A stretch of DNA of 64,000 nucleotides from Rhipicephalus microplus. Its lineage: Eukaryota; Arthropoda; Arachnida; Ixodida; Ixodidae. The notes under the pieces are model-generated. The model was not told where the DNA came from and did no database searches. It was given only the letters and a program-made list of their open reading frames with translations. Shown here in pieces: positions 10,745 to 22,545 of this stretch (positions are counted from its first letter, which is position 1; every line of letters begins with the position of its first letter). Made by a program: the position numbers and the translations under genes. The stretch spans positions 58,406,771 through 58,470,770 of the forward strand of contig NC_134705.1 of the NCBI RefSeq assembly GCF_043290135.1. The letters run 5' to 3'.

Positions 10745-11004
10745 TATAACTAACTAATATTCCAGTGTTAGCACTTTCCTTTTATGGGAGTTGATGTATG
10801 TGATTTCGTCTGGGACTAATGCTGAGGCTCTCGCTTGCACTTGGCAAGTAGGTGTCTTGGTATTTGATTTCTTGATCTGTTAGTCAGTCTTTTATTTTTG
10901 AATCTAGCTATATGTAATGTTCAAAGTATGCTTTATTAAAGTGAGACTCATTCGCTGCTTTGTTTAATTAGTGTGTCCTCATTAATTGTGCTCCCTTCTT
11001 CCAG

Positions 11005-11214
11005 CTGGCTGTGCTGCGTTGCAGCTTGGCGGAAGAGTCTCTGGGCGGCTCGGTGAGCAACGGCCGATTGAGTGGCAGCGGCAGTGGAGCCAACTCCCTG
11101 CCCGTCCGCGAGCTGCTGGAGTTGGCCGCACCCGAGCTGCAGACAACCTGCCTGCGACTGGCCGTGCCTGGACCGGCGACTGAGCAACAACTGCTCAAGC
11201 TCGATGAACAAGGG
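11005..11214 (+). CDS. SIPA1L: SIPA1L exon b
   Basis: Preceded by a pyrimidine-rich tract and CCAG, followed by GTCAGT. It encodes 70 codons in phase 0 to 0, starting LAVLRCSLAEESLGG. A Ser/Gly-rich stretch is followed by PVRELLELAAPELQTTCLRL and QQLLKLDEQG. The last blocks are characteristic of SIPA1L proteins just before the core GAP fold. The Gly/Ser segment is likely a variable loop. Confidence 0.9.
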
Positions 11215-12424
11215 GTCAGTGGGCAACATCCGAAAAGACAGCTGTAATGAAATTGGGTTCAGTTGAAGCATTCTGGACAGATATGCAGGCTACTAATACA
11301 GTTGAACCCACTTACAAGAGTATTCAGGCGCCACTGATTGTTATAACTGATAATTGCTATGAACGAGTTACATGGGAAAAAGCTATATGAAAGGATGGCA
11401 GCCTGTTGTGATGTCTTATTGAGAGGGATACGCGAACAGACATCAGTGAGCACAATGACAAAGCAGCTGATTTCACAGACACGTTTGAAAATTGGACGCT
11501 TTCAAAGGACCGCATCAAGCTTCATAGAGCCAATTTACAACAATGTTTGAAAGTTTCGGACGCTGAAACTTTTCAAAGTTTCAAATTCGTAACCTGATTG
11601 CCCGTTTTAATGGAAGCCTCTGCCACTACCCTGCCTTAGCATATTTAAGGGTATCTTTGCCGCAGTTCCGCAATGCTATGTGGCAAAGCATACCGTAAGT
11701 CCAAGGGGGCGCTGAGGCAGGTTAGTTGCAGGCTAGGATACAGCAACTAGAATTTTTCTGTAGATAGGAATTTGCTCTAAAAAACACACACGAAGAAAGA
11801 GAGCACAGTCAAGCGCAGACTAACAACTGAAGTTTTATCATTCCCTTGTGTCTTTTCGAGGATTTCTCGTTGCATTACCTTTCGGCACGGACAACTCACA
11901 AGCAGAAGCCATTGCTATAAGCGAAAACGCGACATGCGGGCATTGTGATAAGCAGGTTGTTTCACCACAGTATACACATTAAGGTTCGACGGTGTCTGCC
12001 TCGGATCAGTGGCTGCTGACCTGATGGTCACGAGTTCCACCTCGACCACGGCGGTCACATTTCGATAAAGGTGTATTGGTAGGGGCCCGTGTACTGTGCG
12101 ATGTCCGTGACTTATATTAAAATATTTAATCGGTAACTGTAGTTTTATCATTTCTTTGCATTTCTCACTCACCAACCTTTCGTACAGTTTTTATGCTTCA
12201 TAACCATGGTTAATTTACCCCAAGTGAAATGTGTAATCAAATTTGCACTAGGTTGTTTATTGTAAATAAACAGGGCAAATTATTGTTATACAATGCACGG
12301 ATTACCATTAGCAAGTACTTTATGGGGGGAACTTTACCAAATTGCTGAGTGCTTTCTATAGCGTTATGTGTCTCACTGTATTTTTGTGAGTTTTCGCTAA
12401 TCTTGTGCGCAACTTCTGTTGCAG
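11215..12424. other. Intron b-c
   Basis: A single M1-like end (CAGTTGAACCCACTTACAAG) lies at about 11299, without a clear partner. The rest is unassigned. Confidence 0.5.
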
Positions 12425-12500
12425 CTGATGAAATCGTACAAGGTGGGGGTCATGTACTGTAGGGCGGGACAGGCCACGGAAGAAGAGATGTACAACAACG
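12425..12500 (+). CDS. SIPA1L: SIPA1L exon c
   Basis: Acceptor TTGCAG, donor GTACGT. The reading is [20 protein letters not shown] followed by EMYNN, one of the most conserved SIPA1L and Rap-GAP segments. It ends in phase 1 (a lone g), completed to a Glu codon by the next exon. Confidence 0.92.
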
Positions 12501-13017
12501 GTACGTAACGATCATGACTAACTAGAGCAATAGAGCAGCATCACATATTCATCTAATCTTGAAATTGTCTTGCTGTTTTTATGCATTAGCTCATTTTAAG
12601 ATTCTACAAATACAGCATCAAGTGTTACGGGTGATATGAAATTAAGGTAAGTAAAGCACACACGGGCTATGAATGCCACTGTGTGCTCATTGGCCCCTGT
12701 GTGCTGTATTTTCATGAGCCAATGAACTTCATTACACCAGCATCTTGGCCATGAAGGTTGTTCTGGCACCAGTTTACTATCTGAGGCCAACTGGAGACAT
12801 GTTTTTCTTCAGTAGCCTGACTTCAGGATTCCTACATATTCCCTACCCCTATCTCTCTGTCCATTGGCTAGTTCGCCAGTTCCTGGGCAGACCAGTATGG
12901 AGGGAATGCTTTCCTGCCCCCCTTTAAGTGGTGTGTCTGTGCTCACCCACAGTAAATAGTACAGCTAGTTTCTAAAGCTGCCTTTGCGTACCTTCTGTTT
13001 AGATCATAGCACTTGTT
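12501..13017. other. Intron sequence, nothing recognised
   Basis: No exon or bounded repeat seen. Confidence 0.5.
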
Positions 13018-13025
13018 GTAGTAGG

Positions 13026-13623
13026 TAGGCTTGTGTGAATAGTGACATTTAGGTACGAAGGGAATCGTGACTTTGGTTGAATAATTTTGAATCGAATTTA
13101 AATAGTATCTATAAAATATTACAAAGAAAATGGGCATATTTTTTATAACCTAACAAACCTGCACAGTATTTTTTTAAAGATTGAGACAAGGCCTGTGCAA
13201 CTCCCATTTTTTGGTTCAAACAACTTTGAATAGTAGCAGCAATTGATTTCCTGTGGAATGCAAACAGTAACCTGCAAGTTATGTTCATTTTAAAATTTAC
13301 TACACTTAGAACATATAAGCCATTATAACAAGCTTTCAAACTCTAAAAATGATCAATCAATGTGATGGTGTGCTGTTCATTTAACCTTCATGTAAGGCTT
13401 CGTGGCAGTGCAGATTTTGTCTGCAAAGGTGCTTTCACAGCTTTGCACACCTTCACTGCAGTGAAACCATTATTACAGTAAGTTACATGCAGATCAATGT
13501 ATACCCATTCATTCATTTGAAATACTTTGAAATCATTGACAATTTCAATTCGAGTCAAAGTGAATTTGAATACTGTAATATTTGTCCGAATATTTGAAGC
13601 ATTTGAATATTTGCACAAGCCTA
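13026..13623. mobile_element. hAT-like MITE, family H1 (598 bp)
   Basis: The inverted ends TAGGCTTGTG / CACAAGCCTA are flanked by 8-bp direct repeats GTAGTAGG (13018-13025) and GTAGCAGG (13624-13631), 7 of 8 matching. An 8-bp duplication is typical of hAT elements. Internal sequence recurs in 28700-29085. It is AT-rich and non-coding. Confidence 0.8.
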
Positions 13624-13774
13624 GTAGCAGGTGTCATCATGTAAGCCACATGGTCAAAAAAGGAGTCGATAAAGAAGTAGGAACAAAATGATGGTGATGA
13701 TGCTTTTCTTCAAATAACTAAAACCAAACTGTGATGCTCAAAATCACAACCATTATAAGGACTCTTTTTGCCCC

Positions 13775-14048
13775 ACAGTTATCTAGTCGTTATAGCTCTC
13801 AACTGCTGACCCAAAGGTCATGGAATCAAATCCCAGCCGCGGGGACTGCATTTTCGTCGGAGACTAAAATGTTCACGGTCCATGTATTTATATTTAGGTG
13901 AACATTAGAGAACCCCAGGTAGTTCAAGGTCCATGTATTTACATTTAGGTGAACATTAGAGAACCCCAGGTAGTAGATATTTCTGGAGCCTTCTGCAACG
14001 GTGTCTCTCATGATCATATTTGGGCTCTGAAACGTTAAAGCCCAAATA
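13775..14048 (+). mobile_element. tRNA-derived SINE, diverged, with 51-bp internal duplication
   Basis: Contains TCGTTATAGCTCTCAACTGC (A-box side), GGAATCAAATCCCAGCCGCG (B-box side), AGAACCCCAGGTAG, a TGTCTCTCATGATCATAT block and AACGTTAAAGCCC. A 51-bp unit starting GGTCCATGTATTTA is present twice, at 13877-13927 and 13928-13978. It directly abuts the element starting at 14049. Confidence 0.75.
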
Positions 14049-15341
14049 CAGGGGTGCAACAACTGTGCCAATTGAGCCAATTTGATACAATCCTCAATTG
14101 TAGCGCTGAGCTGCGCCAAAATGTTAAAATTTGTTGAAATCACGCCACGCTGTGCCAAAATGCCTGATCAGCCAGGTGAGAAAAGGAGCAACGACACTTT
14201 GGCCAACTGCAGTTTGCGTCATCAATGAAATAAAGCCCTCAAACTCTAACCCTAAACCATATGTGAGATAATACTTGTTAGGTGAGCTTACTCGCGACAT
14301 GCAATTGACCAGATCAAGTAACAATGCCGCGCACCCATTGGTCCTCTGACTGCCGCGGATAACGGGATAACGGATGGTGGGATAATGGGACTTTAAGACA
14401 AAGTGCGTTGCTGTAGCCACCAAGGCTTCGCTGGAACTATAAATTTTCTAGTCTGCAAACGCGGTTATAGCATGTGAGGAACTAAAGCTAAAAGCATATG
14501 CCGCTTTTCTGCGTGCGAACAAGCTCGACGTGCTGCGAACACTGGTGTTGCTAGCAATCAGGTTGGCTGTCGTAGCAGTGGCACATAAAACAATGCTGTC
14601 TTGAAGTTCCATCGTGTCGGTCACGGTTGTGGCAATAGACAGCCGTTGCCATCGCTGGGCCAATAGGTGCACGCCGTTGTTACTTTCAAGCGATCCGAAA
14701 AGGCACCTAACCCCACCATGAAAGAAAAAAAAAAGAAAAAAAAGGGGAGGGTGCATGTGGCAGTTCAAAAATTTCCAGGCCTTGTTCTAATTCGTGCAGA
14801 ACGTTGCACAAGCCGCATTTCCCTCTGTACGCCGGTGTCATGCAGAAAAGTGTATGAAGGTTTTGGAAGGGGATGTTAGCGCTAGTCATGGGACGCAGCA
14901 CATTTTGTTTAATTACTCATGCATGTATACGCCGCATAATTCTGAGTAGCATTATGAGCACTGATGTCTAAAAAAATTACTAGCAATCATTTGGAGCAGT
15001 GTATGACATTTCTGCATCTCTGAAACAAAAAAGAAACAAGATTTTGTGCCGGTTTTTCTTTTTTCACCACCCTACTCCTTTGTTTTACGAATCTCCCAAA
15101 TTTCAAGTTCACGAGCTTGGCAGATCTACACTTTAATTCGCAGAATCTGTCAAAGGATTTGACAGGTGTAGCAAATGCTCATGTGGACTTTATCATTGTT
15201 TGCTTAGTGGGGCGGTTCAAAATACTACTTTTATTGAAACAGCAGTGCTCATGTTCACACATTTGTAATTTGGTGCTCCAAAAGTAACATTTTGCAGCTC
15301 CGAAACTTACTCCAAATTTTATTCTTATTGTTGCACCCCTG
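14049..15341. mobile_element. hAT-like element with CAGGGGTGCAACAA inverted ends
   Basis: The left end CAGGGGTGCAACAACTG at 14049 and the right end TTGTTGCACCCCTG at 15341 are inverted. CAGGGGTG-type termini are common in hAT elements. I could not find an 8-bp target duplication (flanks CCCAAATA and CAGATCCA), and no transposase was recognised. Sequence near the left end resembles the head of repeat R. Confidence 0.6.
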
Positions 15342-15347
15342 CAGATC

Positions 15348-17341
15348 CAGTCGATGTCCGATTTTTCGGACGCCTGAAATTCCAGACAAGCCTGATTTCC
15401 CATACTCATCTGTGGCACTGTCAACTTCACTATAGAATAAATGTATTAAAAAGTTCAAAATTCCGGACATTTATAGCTTTTGCCATCCGATTTTCCAGAC
15501 TTTTTACCGATAACCGCAGACTCGAAGTCACTATCGACGCTGCCATTTTGGTTGCTTTTGGACTGTTCAACCCACCGCGCCGCGGCTGCCGCACTCTTGA
15601 AACCCAAAATGCCACGGTCCAGCTCACGCCAGTCTGTTGCCAGCCGTAGCCTCTGGCTGTAGCTTAGGCCACAGCCTTAGGCCGCATGGTGCTGTGCAAT
15701 GGCAAAAACTATGCTTTTGACCTTTGATCTGCCGTCGGCATGCTTGCAGACTCGTAGAAAGCGTTTTCGCCACGCAAGACGGCCGTCTCGCTCGGAGTGG
15801 ACACGTGTGTGATGAACTTCCACCCGTGGACGTTGCCTTCGACTATCTGCACGTTACCGGTATTTCGATTACAGCCGGGATAACCCATGAGGGCTTCACC
15901 AATTCTGAAACAAACCTCAAGCTGTGTTTGAATTAACTAATGATGAAATCATTCGCAAAGTTACGGAAGATTTCGACGACTCCGACAGTGAGATCAAAGA
16001 GGCAGCGCTACACAGCCAGTGAGCTCGAAGTTGACACAAACACTGACGCTGAAATGACGTTAACTGAAATTGAGACAGACATCATCGTGAGTAAGTAGAA
16101 CGCCAAGCAAACGAAAATAAATGACATTTTGCGCCTAAGTGTTTACAAGTGCGGTAGTGCTGGCCACATCGTATTTCCTTTATCTTTTTTTTTTTTTTGC
16201 CCATTTCATAGCCACATAAACCTTGCATTTGCTGAATTGCAATAAGAACCCTGTACTTTTGTCGGGACTCTCTCTCTGTCAGCGAAAAATACCTGTTAGA
16301 AAGTGTGTGTTTTAGGGGCGAAGCTCCTTATGGCGTGGCTTGGGCGTCCCTCGTATGTAACCACCAGTGGCACATACCCGAAATAGGTATAACACTTGAC
16401 CTCCAAGGTGGTGCCAGTGAGAGATTTCTTCTGTGCGTTGTTTAACAATAAAAAATAGTGCTCAATGTACATGCCAATGGCTGCTAATGGGGAATGAGAG
16501 ACATGAGCATTCGGCTTTTAGTCAACGCGCACGCTGCGATCCCCATTAGCAGCCATTAGCATGTACATTGAGCACTATCGGACAAGAAAGGGATGCTACA
16601 TTATACTCGCTGGGTGTAACCTCCTTAGCTTTAGAAAGGTTTAGCGAGCGTTGAGCCGCAGTGCCATGAATACAATGAACTTGTATATACCATGAATGAA
16701 CTCAAGGTGGTTAAAAATGAGAAGTAGATACGAAGCGCAAGCCGTAAGAAAGTAAAAGCCGAATTCTCCTGTCTCTCATTTCTCATTAGCAGCCATTGGC
16801 ATGTAAATTGAGCCCTATCTGACAGGGAAAGGTTGCTACGTTATACTCGCTGGGCGTAACCTCCTTGGTTTTCGAAAGGTTTAGCGAGCGTTTGGTCGCA
16901 GTGCCATGAATACAGTGAACTAGAATATACCATGAACTCGAGGTGGTTAAAGGTGGGAAGTGGACCCAAAGCGCAGGCCGTAAGAAAGTGTGCGTGTGCC
17001 ACCTCTCGTTTAGTCCTTGGAATGTCCGCTGGATGGCGGTGCTTCTATATGGGGAATATATGATAAAAAGATGCGAGATGGTGGGACTTGGAGTGTTGAA
17101 TAGATGAACGGACGCAGGGGCGGATGCATGAAAGAACGCAGGGACGGGCGCACAAACAGACGCATGGACGGTCACACAGACGGACGCATGGACGGACGAA
17201 TGCTTCGCCCCACTCTCCATCATTCACTCCGTGGATATGCTGCCATTTTTTTTTTTTTTTTGCTTGCATTTCTTTCCGGACTGCCCGATTTTCTAGACGT
17301 TTCCACTGTCCCTTGTGGGTCTGGGAAACGGATTTCGGCTG
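15348..17341. mobile_element. Decayed Tigger-type element hosting another repeat
   Basis: The left end CAGTCGATGTCCGATTTTTC resembles the ends at 33415 and 46510. A plausible right end (inverse CAGCCGAAATCCGTTTCC) lies at 17341 before TA. A short frame at 15724-15936 ends in a block (ITAGITHEGFTNSETN) vaguely like the Tigger C-terminal region. The repeat at 16311-17244 interrupts it. Confidence 0.5.
16311..17244. repeat. Interspersed repeat G with GGAC-type satellite, nested
   Basis: It starts TTTTAGGGGCGAAGCTCCTT and ends GCTTCGCCCCACTC..CACTCCGTGGATATGCTG, so GGGGCGAAGC is inverted at the two ends. Inside, a unit of about 240 bp is present twice (from 16545 and from 16785, word ATTAGCAGCCATT). 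Part of it is also inverted at about 16452-16490. A (GGACGGACGCA)n-like run fills 17105-17205. Confidence 0.7.
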
Positions 17342-17344
17342 TAT

Positions 17345-18803
17345 TATTAATATTATGAGGGTTCTTTGTACCGAAAGTCATCGTTATCATCATTACAGCT
17401 TCGCTGTCAGGCGGCTCTCAAGGCATAGAAATGATTCAATCTTTTTATTTGGGGAGGGGGGGAGGCACTGTGTTGGCGCTAGACTATGGACATTAACTCG
17501 GCATTGTATTATATAGTGATTCTCAATGAGTACAATGAAGACATCGGCATTGTAATGCATCCTTGTTCACGATACATTTAAGACTGTATTACCAAGGTGT
17601 CTGTGGAGATGGGGAACGTGCTGCTGAAACACAGTTTCAAACATATGGCATAATGCAAATCATTGGTGCAATTTTATACGTGTTCTGAATCCGGACAGAG
17701 ACTTTCCATTCCATCGAGTTGATCATGATTGGCACATTTGAGCCGGGGGGAATGCCGTGACGTTTTATGTCATGTGAGCCAAATTCGGACGGAGGCGTTC
17801 CGCTCCATTGAGTCTCACATGATTGGCTCATTTGAGCCATGATGAATGCCGCGACATTCTGCGTCACGTGAGTCAATGTGCCGTGTGTCTATTTTTGTCC
17901 GTTACTGCGACGGAGGTGAAAGAACGCTTGGAGAGACTGTCCAAAATGAGACGGATGGATCGAAATGGCTGCGAGGCAGCATGGATTGGATTGAAATGTA
18001 AGTGCTTCGCGCCTTTCAGTATCCGGGTACATTTAGAACATAGTGTCGGAGCAGGCCTCATGCACTTACGCTGTGACTCAATCCCCCCTTCGTTGTCATA
18101 GCCAATCGTCTGTCTGTCCGTGTCCGTTGTGGTAGACAAACAGAGGGAGGAGCAGACAGATGGACAGACAAGCGAACAGACAAACGGATGGACAGACAGA
18201 TGCAGGACGGATGGAGGATTCAGGGTTTATTGATGAAACACTTTCAAGCTCCGCCCCACTCATCATCATTCACTCCGTGGTGTTACGAGCATGCTGCGTC
18301 TCTTGCGGAGTCACTGAGTGTGTCCATCACAGACACTGGGCCCGTCCTTCGCAGGTCGAAGACACGAGGCGCTTCCAATAAACACGCTGGTCGCGTCTTT
18401 TCGCACAAGGCACATCCCACAGGGACACTGGCCGCGTCAAATTTCAATTGCGCTCACTTGAAACGTGCCAAGCCGACGTCAAAATTGTGATGCAGGCCTC
18501 CATTTCCCACACTGGCTGTTCGCTTTCTCTCATCCTCGCGACCGATGCGGACCACCCACTTTCTGACGTAACGAATAGAACGCCTCCATCCGGATTTTCG
18601 AACGCGGATAAAATTGCACCGCAGTTGTCAAGGAGAAGTGCACACACCACATTTCAGTGAACACTTCTGTCTGTTTCTGCCCCGTGTGTCTGATGATGAT
18701 GCTGGCTCCACCACACCATCCAAGTCTCAGCCTTGAGGTTTCTGACTCTGCCAGACAGTCCTTACAAGTTGAACTACATGTATATATCTGTTGTTTGTTG
18801 CAG
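17345..18803. other. Intron c-d, right part
   Basis: Contains a 94-bp tandem duplication (about 17690-17880, word GATTGGC.CATTTGAGCC). A GACAGAC/GGACGGA-rich run with a GCTCCGCCCCACTCATCATC..TTCACTCCGTGGTG end lies at about 18156-18285, a diverged copy of repeat G. No exon was recognised. Confidence 0.6.
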
Positions 18804-18902
18804 AAACTGCGGGTCCGGCCTTTGAAGAGTTCCTCGAGATGCTGGGTCACAAAGTTCGGCTCAAGGGCTTCCAGAACTATCGGGCGGGCCTCGACAACAA
18901 GA
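18804..18902 (+). CDS. SIPA1L: SIPA1L exon d
   Basis: Acceptor TTGCAG after a T-rich tract, donor GTGAGC. Phase 1 to phase 1. It encodes [20 protein letters not shown] then [12 protein letters not shown], the conserved helix and the KVRLKGF strand of the Rap-GAP fold. The preceding 6.3-kb intron is full of repeats. Confidence 0.93.
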
Positions 18903-19483
18903 GTGAGCGCTTGCGAGACGTCAGAACTGTGGGCGTACTTTAGCAGGGCCACAGGGACAACAGTAGTGTTGCTTGGACCTAGTTTGTTAGTATTGAGAAA
19001 TCGTGTGACTGAGAGGGTGCATTTCCTAAGATGGGTGTTTTCTGTAGGAGTGTCAGCGTGACAGGTCAATGAATGAGTGCAATGACAGCAAAAATAGTAC
19101 CAATAGGATCTTCACTGGGAGCTTTAACGTAACTTTAGGACCATGCCTTCAGTTGGGTAGAAACCTTACCTAAATTCTGACCATAATAAACCAATTGTCT
19201 TAAGCAGCATTGTTTATTGTGCAGATGTCCTTTTTTCTTTCTTTATGGTTTTGGGTTTTTTTTTATACTTCAACTCAAGTCTTAATCAAGCTTTCTTCTC
19301 TTTTATTATTATTCATTTATTTAAGCTGCTCTTATGCTGCAACTGTAGCAAAGAAGATAGTGATTCTTCACAGGGTGTCAGGGTTGAGTGAACGGTTGTA
19401 GTGCAACATTTCGCTTTTTTCTGTCATTTGATCTGACACTGATACGAGGAATGTTGGTCTGTTTTTCTTTTATCCTTTTGTAG
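18903..19483. other. Intron d-e, 581 nt
   Basis: The shortest visible intron. It has a T-rich 3' half and no repeat recognised. Confidence 0.8.
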
Positions 19484-19587
19484 CGGACACCACCGGCCTG
19501 TACTCGGTGTACTCAACCTATGAGGACTGTGAGATCATGTTTCATGTTTCCACCATGCTTCCATACACACCCAGCAACAAGCAGCAG
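19484..19587 (+). CDS. SIPA1L: SIPA1L exon e
   Basis: Acceptor TTGTAG, donor GTCAGT. Phase 1 to 0. It encodes [20 protein letters not shown] then [14 protein letters not shown], a hallmark of Rap-GAP catalytic domains. It is separated from the previous exon by the shortest intron in the window (581 nt). Confidence 0.95.
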
Positions 19588-19626
19588 GTCAGTGGCCGTG
19601 CCTGTTACTATGCTCGTATTCTGGCA

Positions 19627-20437
19627 CTGTTAAAGGGGCACTAAAGAGCAAAACGATTTTTTGTGCATTAGTAAGTTATGATTTCACTCTCTCGAAAACA
19701 CCACTTCTACTGCAAGATGGCACTTGGTAAACCAGAAAACGCGTAGAAAAAAAATATGAGTACCGACACCACCTTGGGATTCCCGCACTAAGCACTGTGA
19801 ATAAGAAATTTTGAAGGTGTCTACTGGGTCCTAAATAGCTTCTACTCGATATAAATTAAAGTCATTGTCATCTGTCTGTGCCACAGACCTAGCATACGAA
19901 GTTACAAAAAGTTTCATCGTGCCAATGTCACGAAAATACATTTGAAATGTTTTACGTTGCAGGGAAATGTAGGCGCGAAATTAAAAAATGCATTAGTAAG
20001 TTATGATTTCACTCTCTCGAAAACACCACTTCTACTGCAAGATGGCTCTTGGTAAACCAGAAAACGCGTGGAAAAAAAATATGAGTACCGACACCACCTT
20101 GGGATTCCCGCACTAAGCACTGTGAATAAGAAATTTTGAAGGTGTCTACTGGGTCCTAAATAGCTTCTACTCGATATAAATTAAAGTCATTGTCATCTGT
20201 CTGTGCCATAGACCTAGCATACGAAGTTACAAAAAATTTCATCGAGACAATGTCACGAAAATACATTTGAAATGTTTTACGTTGCAGGGAAATGTAGGCG
20301 TGAAATTAAAAAATGAAACTGCAACCTTGATTTTCTCCACTGATAAGGAACTTGTGATAGTGAAACATGGCATTAGAGTTCTCAGAGCGCAGTATGTCGA
20401 TTTAAACCAAGTCATTGTTTTCTTCTAGTTTCTCTTT
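19627..20437. repeat. Intronic repeat with 325-bp tandem duplication
   Basis: Two head-to-tail units at about 19664-19988 and 19989-20313 are nearly identical (words TTTCACTCTCTCGAAAACAC and GGGATTCCCGCACTAAGC recur 325 bp apart; I noticed only a handful of differences). The outer ends TTAAAGGGGCACTAAAGAG and TAGTTTCTCTTTAAAG look inverted, suggesting a single element whose middle was duplicated. Confidence 0.88.
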
Positions 20438-20810
20438 AAAGACTATGCTGCGTGCAATTGCAGTTGCGGAAACATGTCTGCAGGCAACCGAAACTGCGTG
20501 CCACCACTGGTATTCTGCCCCATTACCTTGCTGCACTGTCGTGGTCCAGATAGGGTTCCAACATTTACAGAGGGTCAATTTTCAAGGCCTGCATGTTTAT
20601 TGAGGCCCGTGGTCTCCTGTGCTACACATAACACAAGAATGTGTTTACACAAATTGCTTGGTTCTGCAGCTGCATAAGTGTCAATTTGTTACATTCGTTC
20701 TGCTGTGCTGGGGAAACGGAAGTTTGCTACTACAAAGGAATTACTACACGTTTTATTGTTCTGAGGTGGAAGTTTTGTGTTCTACTGACATAGGAAACTA
20801 CATTGTAATA

Positions 20811-20990
20811 CTGTTAAACCCCTTTACGAGAGATATGCTCAGGGTGAGAGTTCTTGTCTATTATATGAGTTGTCTTATAAGCAATGCTCCACGTATGCAT
20901 TTTCTTATCAATAAGTATTTCACTGTAGGCACACTGGTGTCACATACCCATTTCTTTTACATCAGTGTCTCTTATAAAGGGGTTTGACTG
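20811..20990. mobile_element. MITE family M1, copy C
   Basis: 180 bp from CTGTTAAACCCCTTTACGAG to GTCTCTTATAAAGGGGTTTGACTG, preceded by TA. Colinear with copies A and B; non-coding. Confidence 0.88.
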
Positions 20991-21392
20991 CATAGTCGTC
21001 TTTGTCTCATTGAAGTTATGAGGACATTTAACTGTTGGCCCAAAATTCTAGCAGCCTCAGATATAGTGCGCCACACTTTTCAGGCCTGCATGTTCACAAC
21101 TTTTTATATTAAACAGAACTGAATATTAAGCAAGTTTGTGTGGATTTATTTCGAGGAAATAGCACTAAGGTTGCAACACTGTTCATGTGTCTTCTACGCT
21201 CTCATCTTAATCAGTGGTGCTGTTCTGTCAAAATGAATCTAGTGGTATGCTTGCTGGAGCACGTTTCGCTACAGTAGCTATTAGCTATTGTATAGGCTTC
21301 TTCCACATTTATATACGAGCTTACATATTGGGGGCGTTCATTGCCAGCGCAACCTGTCAAAGTTTGATTCACGAGGAGCATTTTGTGTGCAG
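20991..21392. other. Intron e-f, right part
   Basis: No repeat recognised; ends in the acceptor of exon f. Confidence 0.5.
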
Positions 21393-21550
21393 CTGCTGCG
21401 CAAGCGTCACATCGGCAACGACATCGTCACCCTTGTGTTCCAAGAGCCCCGAGCTCTGCCCTTCACGCCCAAAAACATCCGGTCGCACTTCCAGCATGTC
21501 TTCATCATCGTGCGCGCCATCGAACCCTGCACCTCCAAGACTCGGTACAG
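21393..21550 (+). CDS. SIPA1L: SIPA1L exon f (catalytic Asn-thumb exon)
   Basis: Acceptor GTGCAG, donor GTCAGT. Phase 0 to 2. The reading starts [19 protein letters not shown] and continues through [20 protein letters not shown]. The Asn of GNDIV is encoded at 21417-21419 and corresponds to the catalytic asparagine thumb of Rap1GAP (family knowledge), so the GAP activity is probably intact. A LINE 3' fragment begins only about 75 bp downstream of this exon. Confidence 0.96.
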
Positions 21551-21624
21551 GTCAGTGACTCGGCTGTGTTGCGGCTTTTATTCATTTATTTGTTGCCTCA
21601 AAGGCCCCTCAGTGAGAGGTATTA

Positions 21625-22281
21625 CATGAGAATATGCCTAACCCATTTGGAGCCCTCACCAAGCATACCTCATTAACGTTTTAGAATCCATACAGAACCG
21701 TGCGGCCAGATTCATCTCTTCCAGGTACAGCCATGATGAAAGCATCAGTGCCATAAAGTCATCTCTTGGAACACGAGTCGTTGTCATTCCGACATAAGAT
21801 TGTAAGGCTGTGCTTGTTCCATCGGCTCTATTACAACTTCCCTCAACTTCGTGGTAAATTCCTAAACTACCCGCACCGTACATCTCGTCGCCTTTTTAGC
21901 TCTTGCAGCATCCAGCGGTTCCATGGTTCAACGTCTTCTTTCAATCAATCTTTTTTGCCGATCGCCAATGCAGAGTGGAATATCGGATAGTGTTGTCACC
22001 GAGCATAACCTCATTGTGTTTAAGCAGTTGCTTACTGATCACCTCACGCTGTAATATTCGTTACGGTCTTACAATGTTCTCCATGTCTCGTTAAATTGCA
22101 ATGTTTCTATTTTGCATCTAAACAGGTAATCTATTTCACTTAGATGTGTGTTTCAAACTTGTGACCTGTCAAGTCTCATGTCTAACTTTCTATGTTACCC
22201 CCCCCCCGCCCCTTAAGTAATAATCCAACAGGGGCCTTTAAGAGAAAAATAAATAAATGATGATGATGATGATGATGATGA
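21625..22281 (+). mobile_element. LINE 3' fragment (CR1/jockey-like), 5'-truncated
   Basis: Translation with frame changes gives RT C-terminal text such as LESIQNRAARFISSRYSHDE, SLGTRVVVIPT, KIVRLCLFHRLYYNFPQLRG and NQSFLPIANAEWNI. The 'QNRAARFI' motif is typical of the thumb region of CR1/jockey-type elements. It ends in a (TGA)n/(ATG)n run at 22255-22280 after AATAAATAA. It starts about 75 bp after exon f and has no intact frame. Confidence 0.8.
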
Positions 22282-22545
22282 AGTGTGCTTTCGTGCATGT
22301 GTTCTTGTGCGAAAGCACCAGAATAAATGTATGGCCACTAGGGACAATGCCATTGTGATTTAGCTGTTGCAGGAATATGCCTTGTCATGGTGGTATTTCT
22401 CGATCTCTTTACTTCATACATTCGTACAGCATTAGCCTTCAATATTACTGTAGTGATGTAAAAGCATAGTGGCAGCCTAGCATTTAAAGGCTGTTATGAT
22501 CATGGCAATAAATAGGGGTATCAGGATGGTGTATGTAGTTGCTGG
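22282..22545. other. Intron spacer between two LINEs
   Basis: No feature recognised. Confidence 0.5.

Noticed and set aside
14049..15341. 8-bp target duplication for the CAGGGGTG-ended element
   Set aside because: The flanking octamers CCCAAATA and CAGATCCA do not match, so hAT membership rests only on the end sequence.
17105..17205. CRISPR-like array
   Set aside because: The repeats are short degenerate GGAC/GACGGACGC units without unique spacers, in a eukaryotic repeat element.
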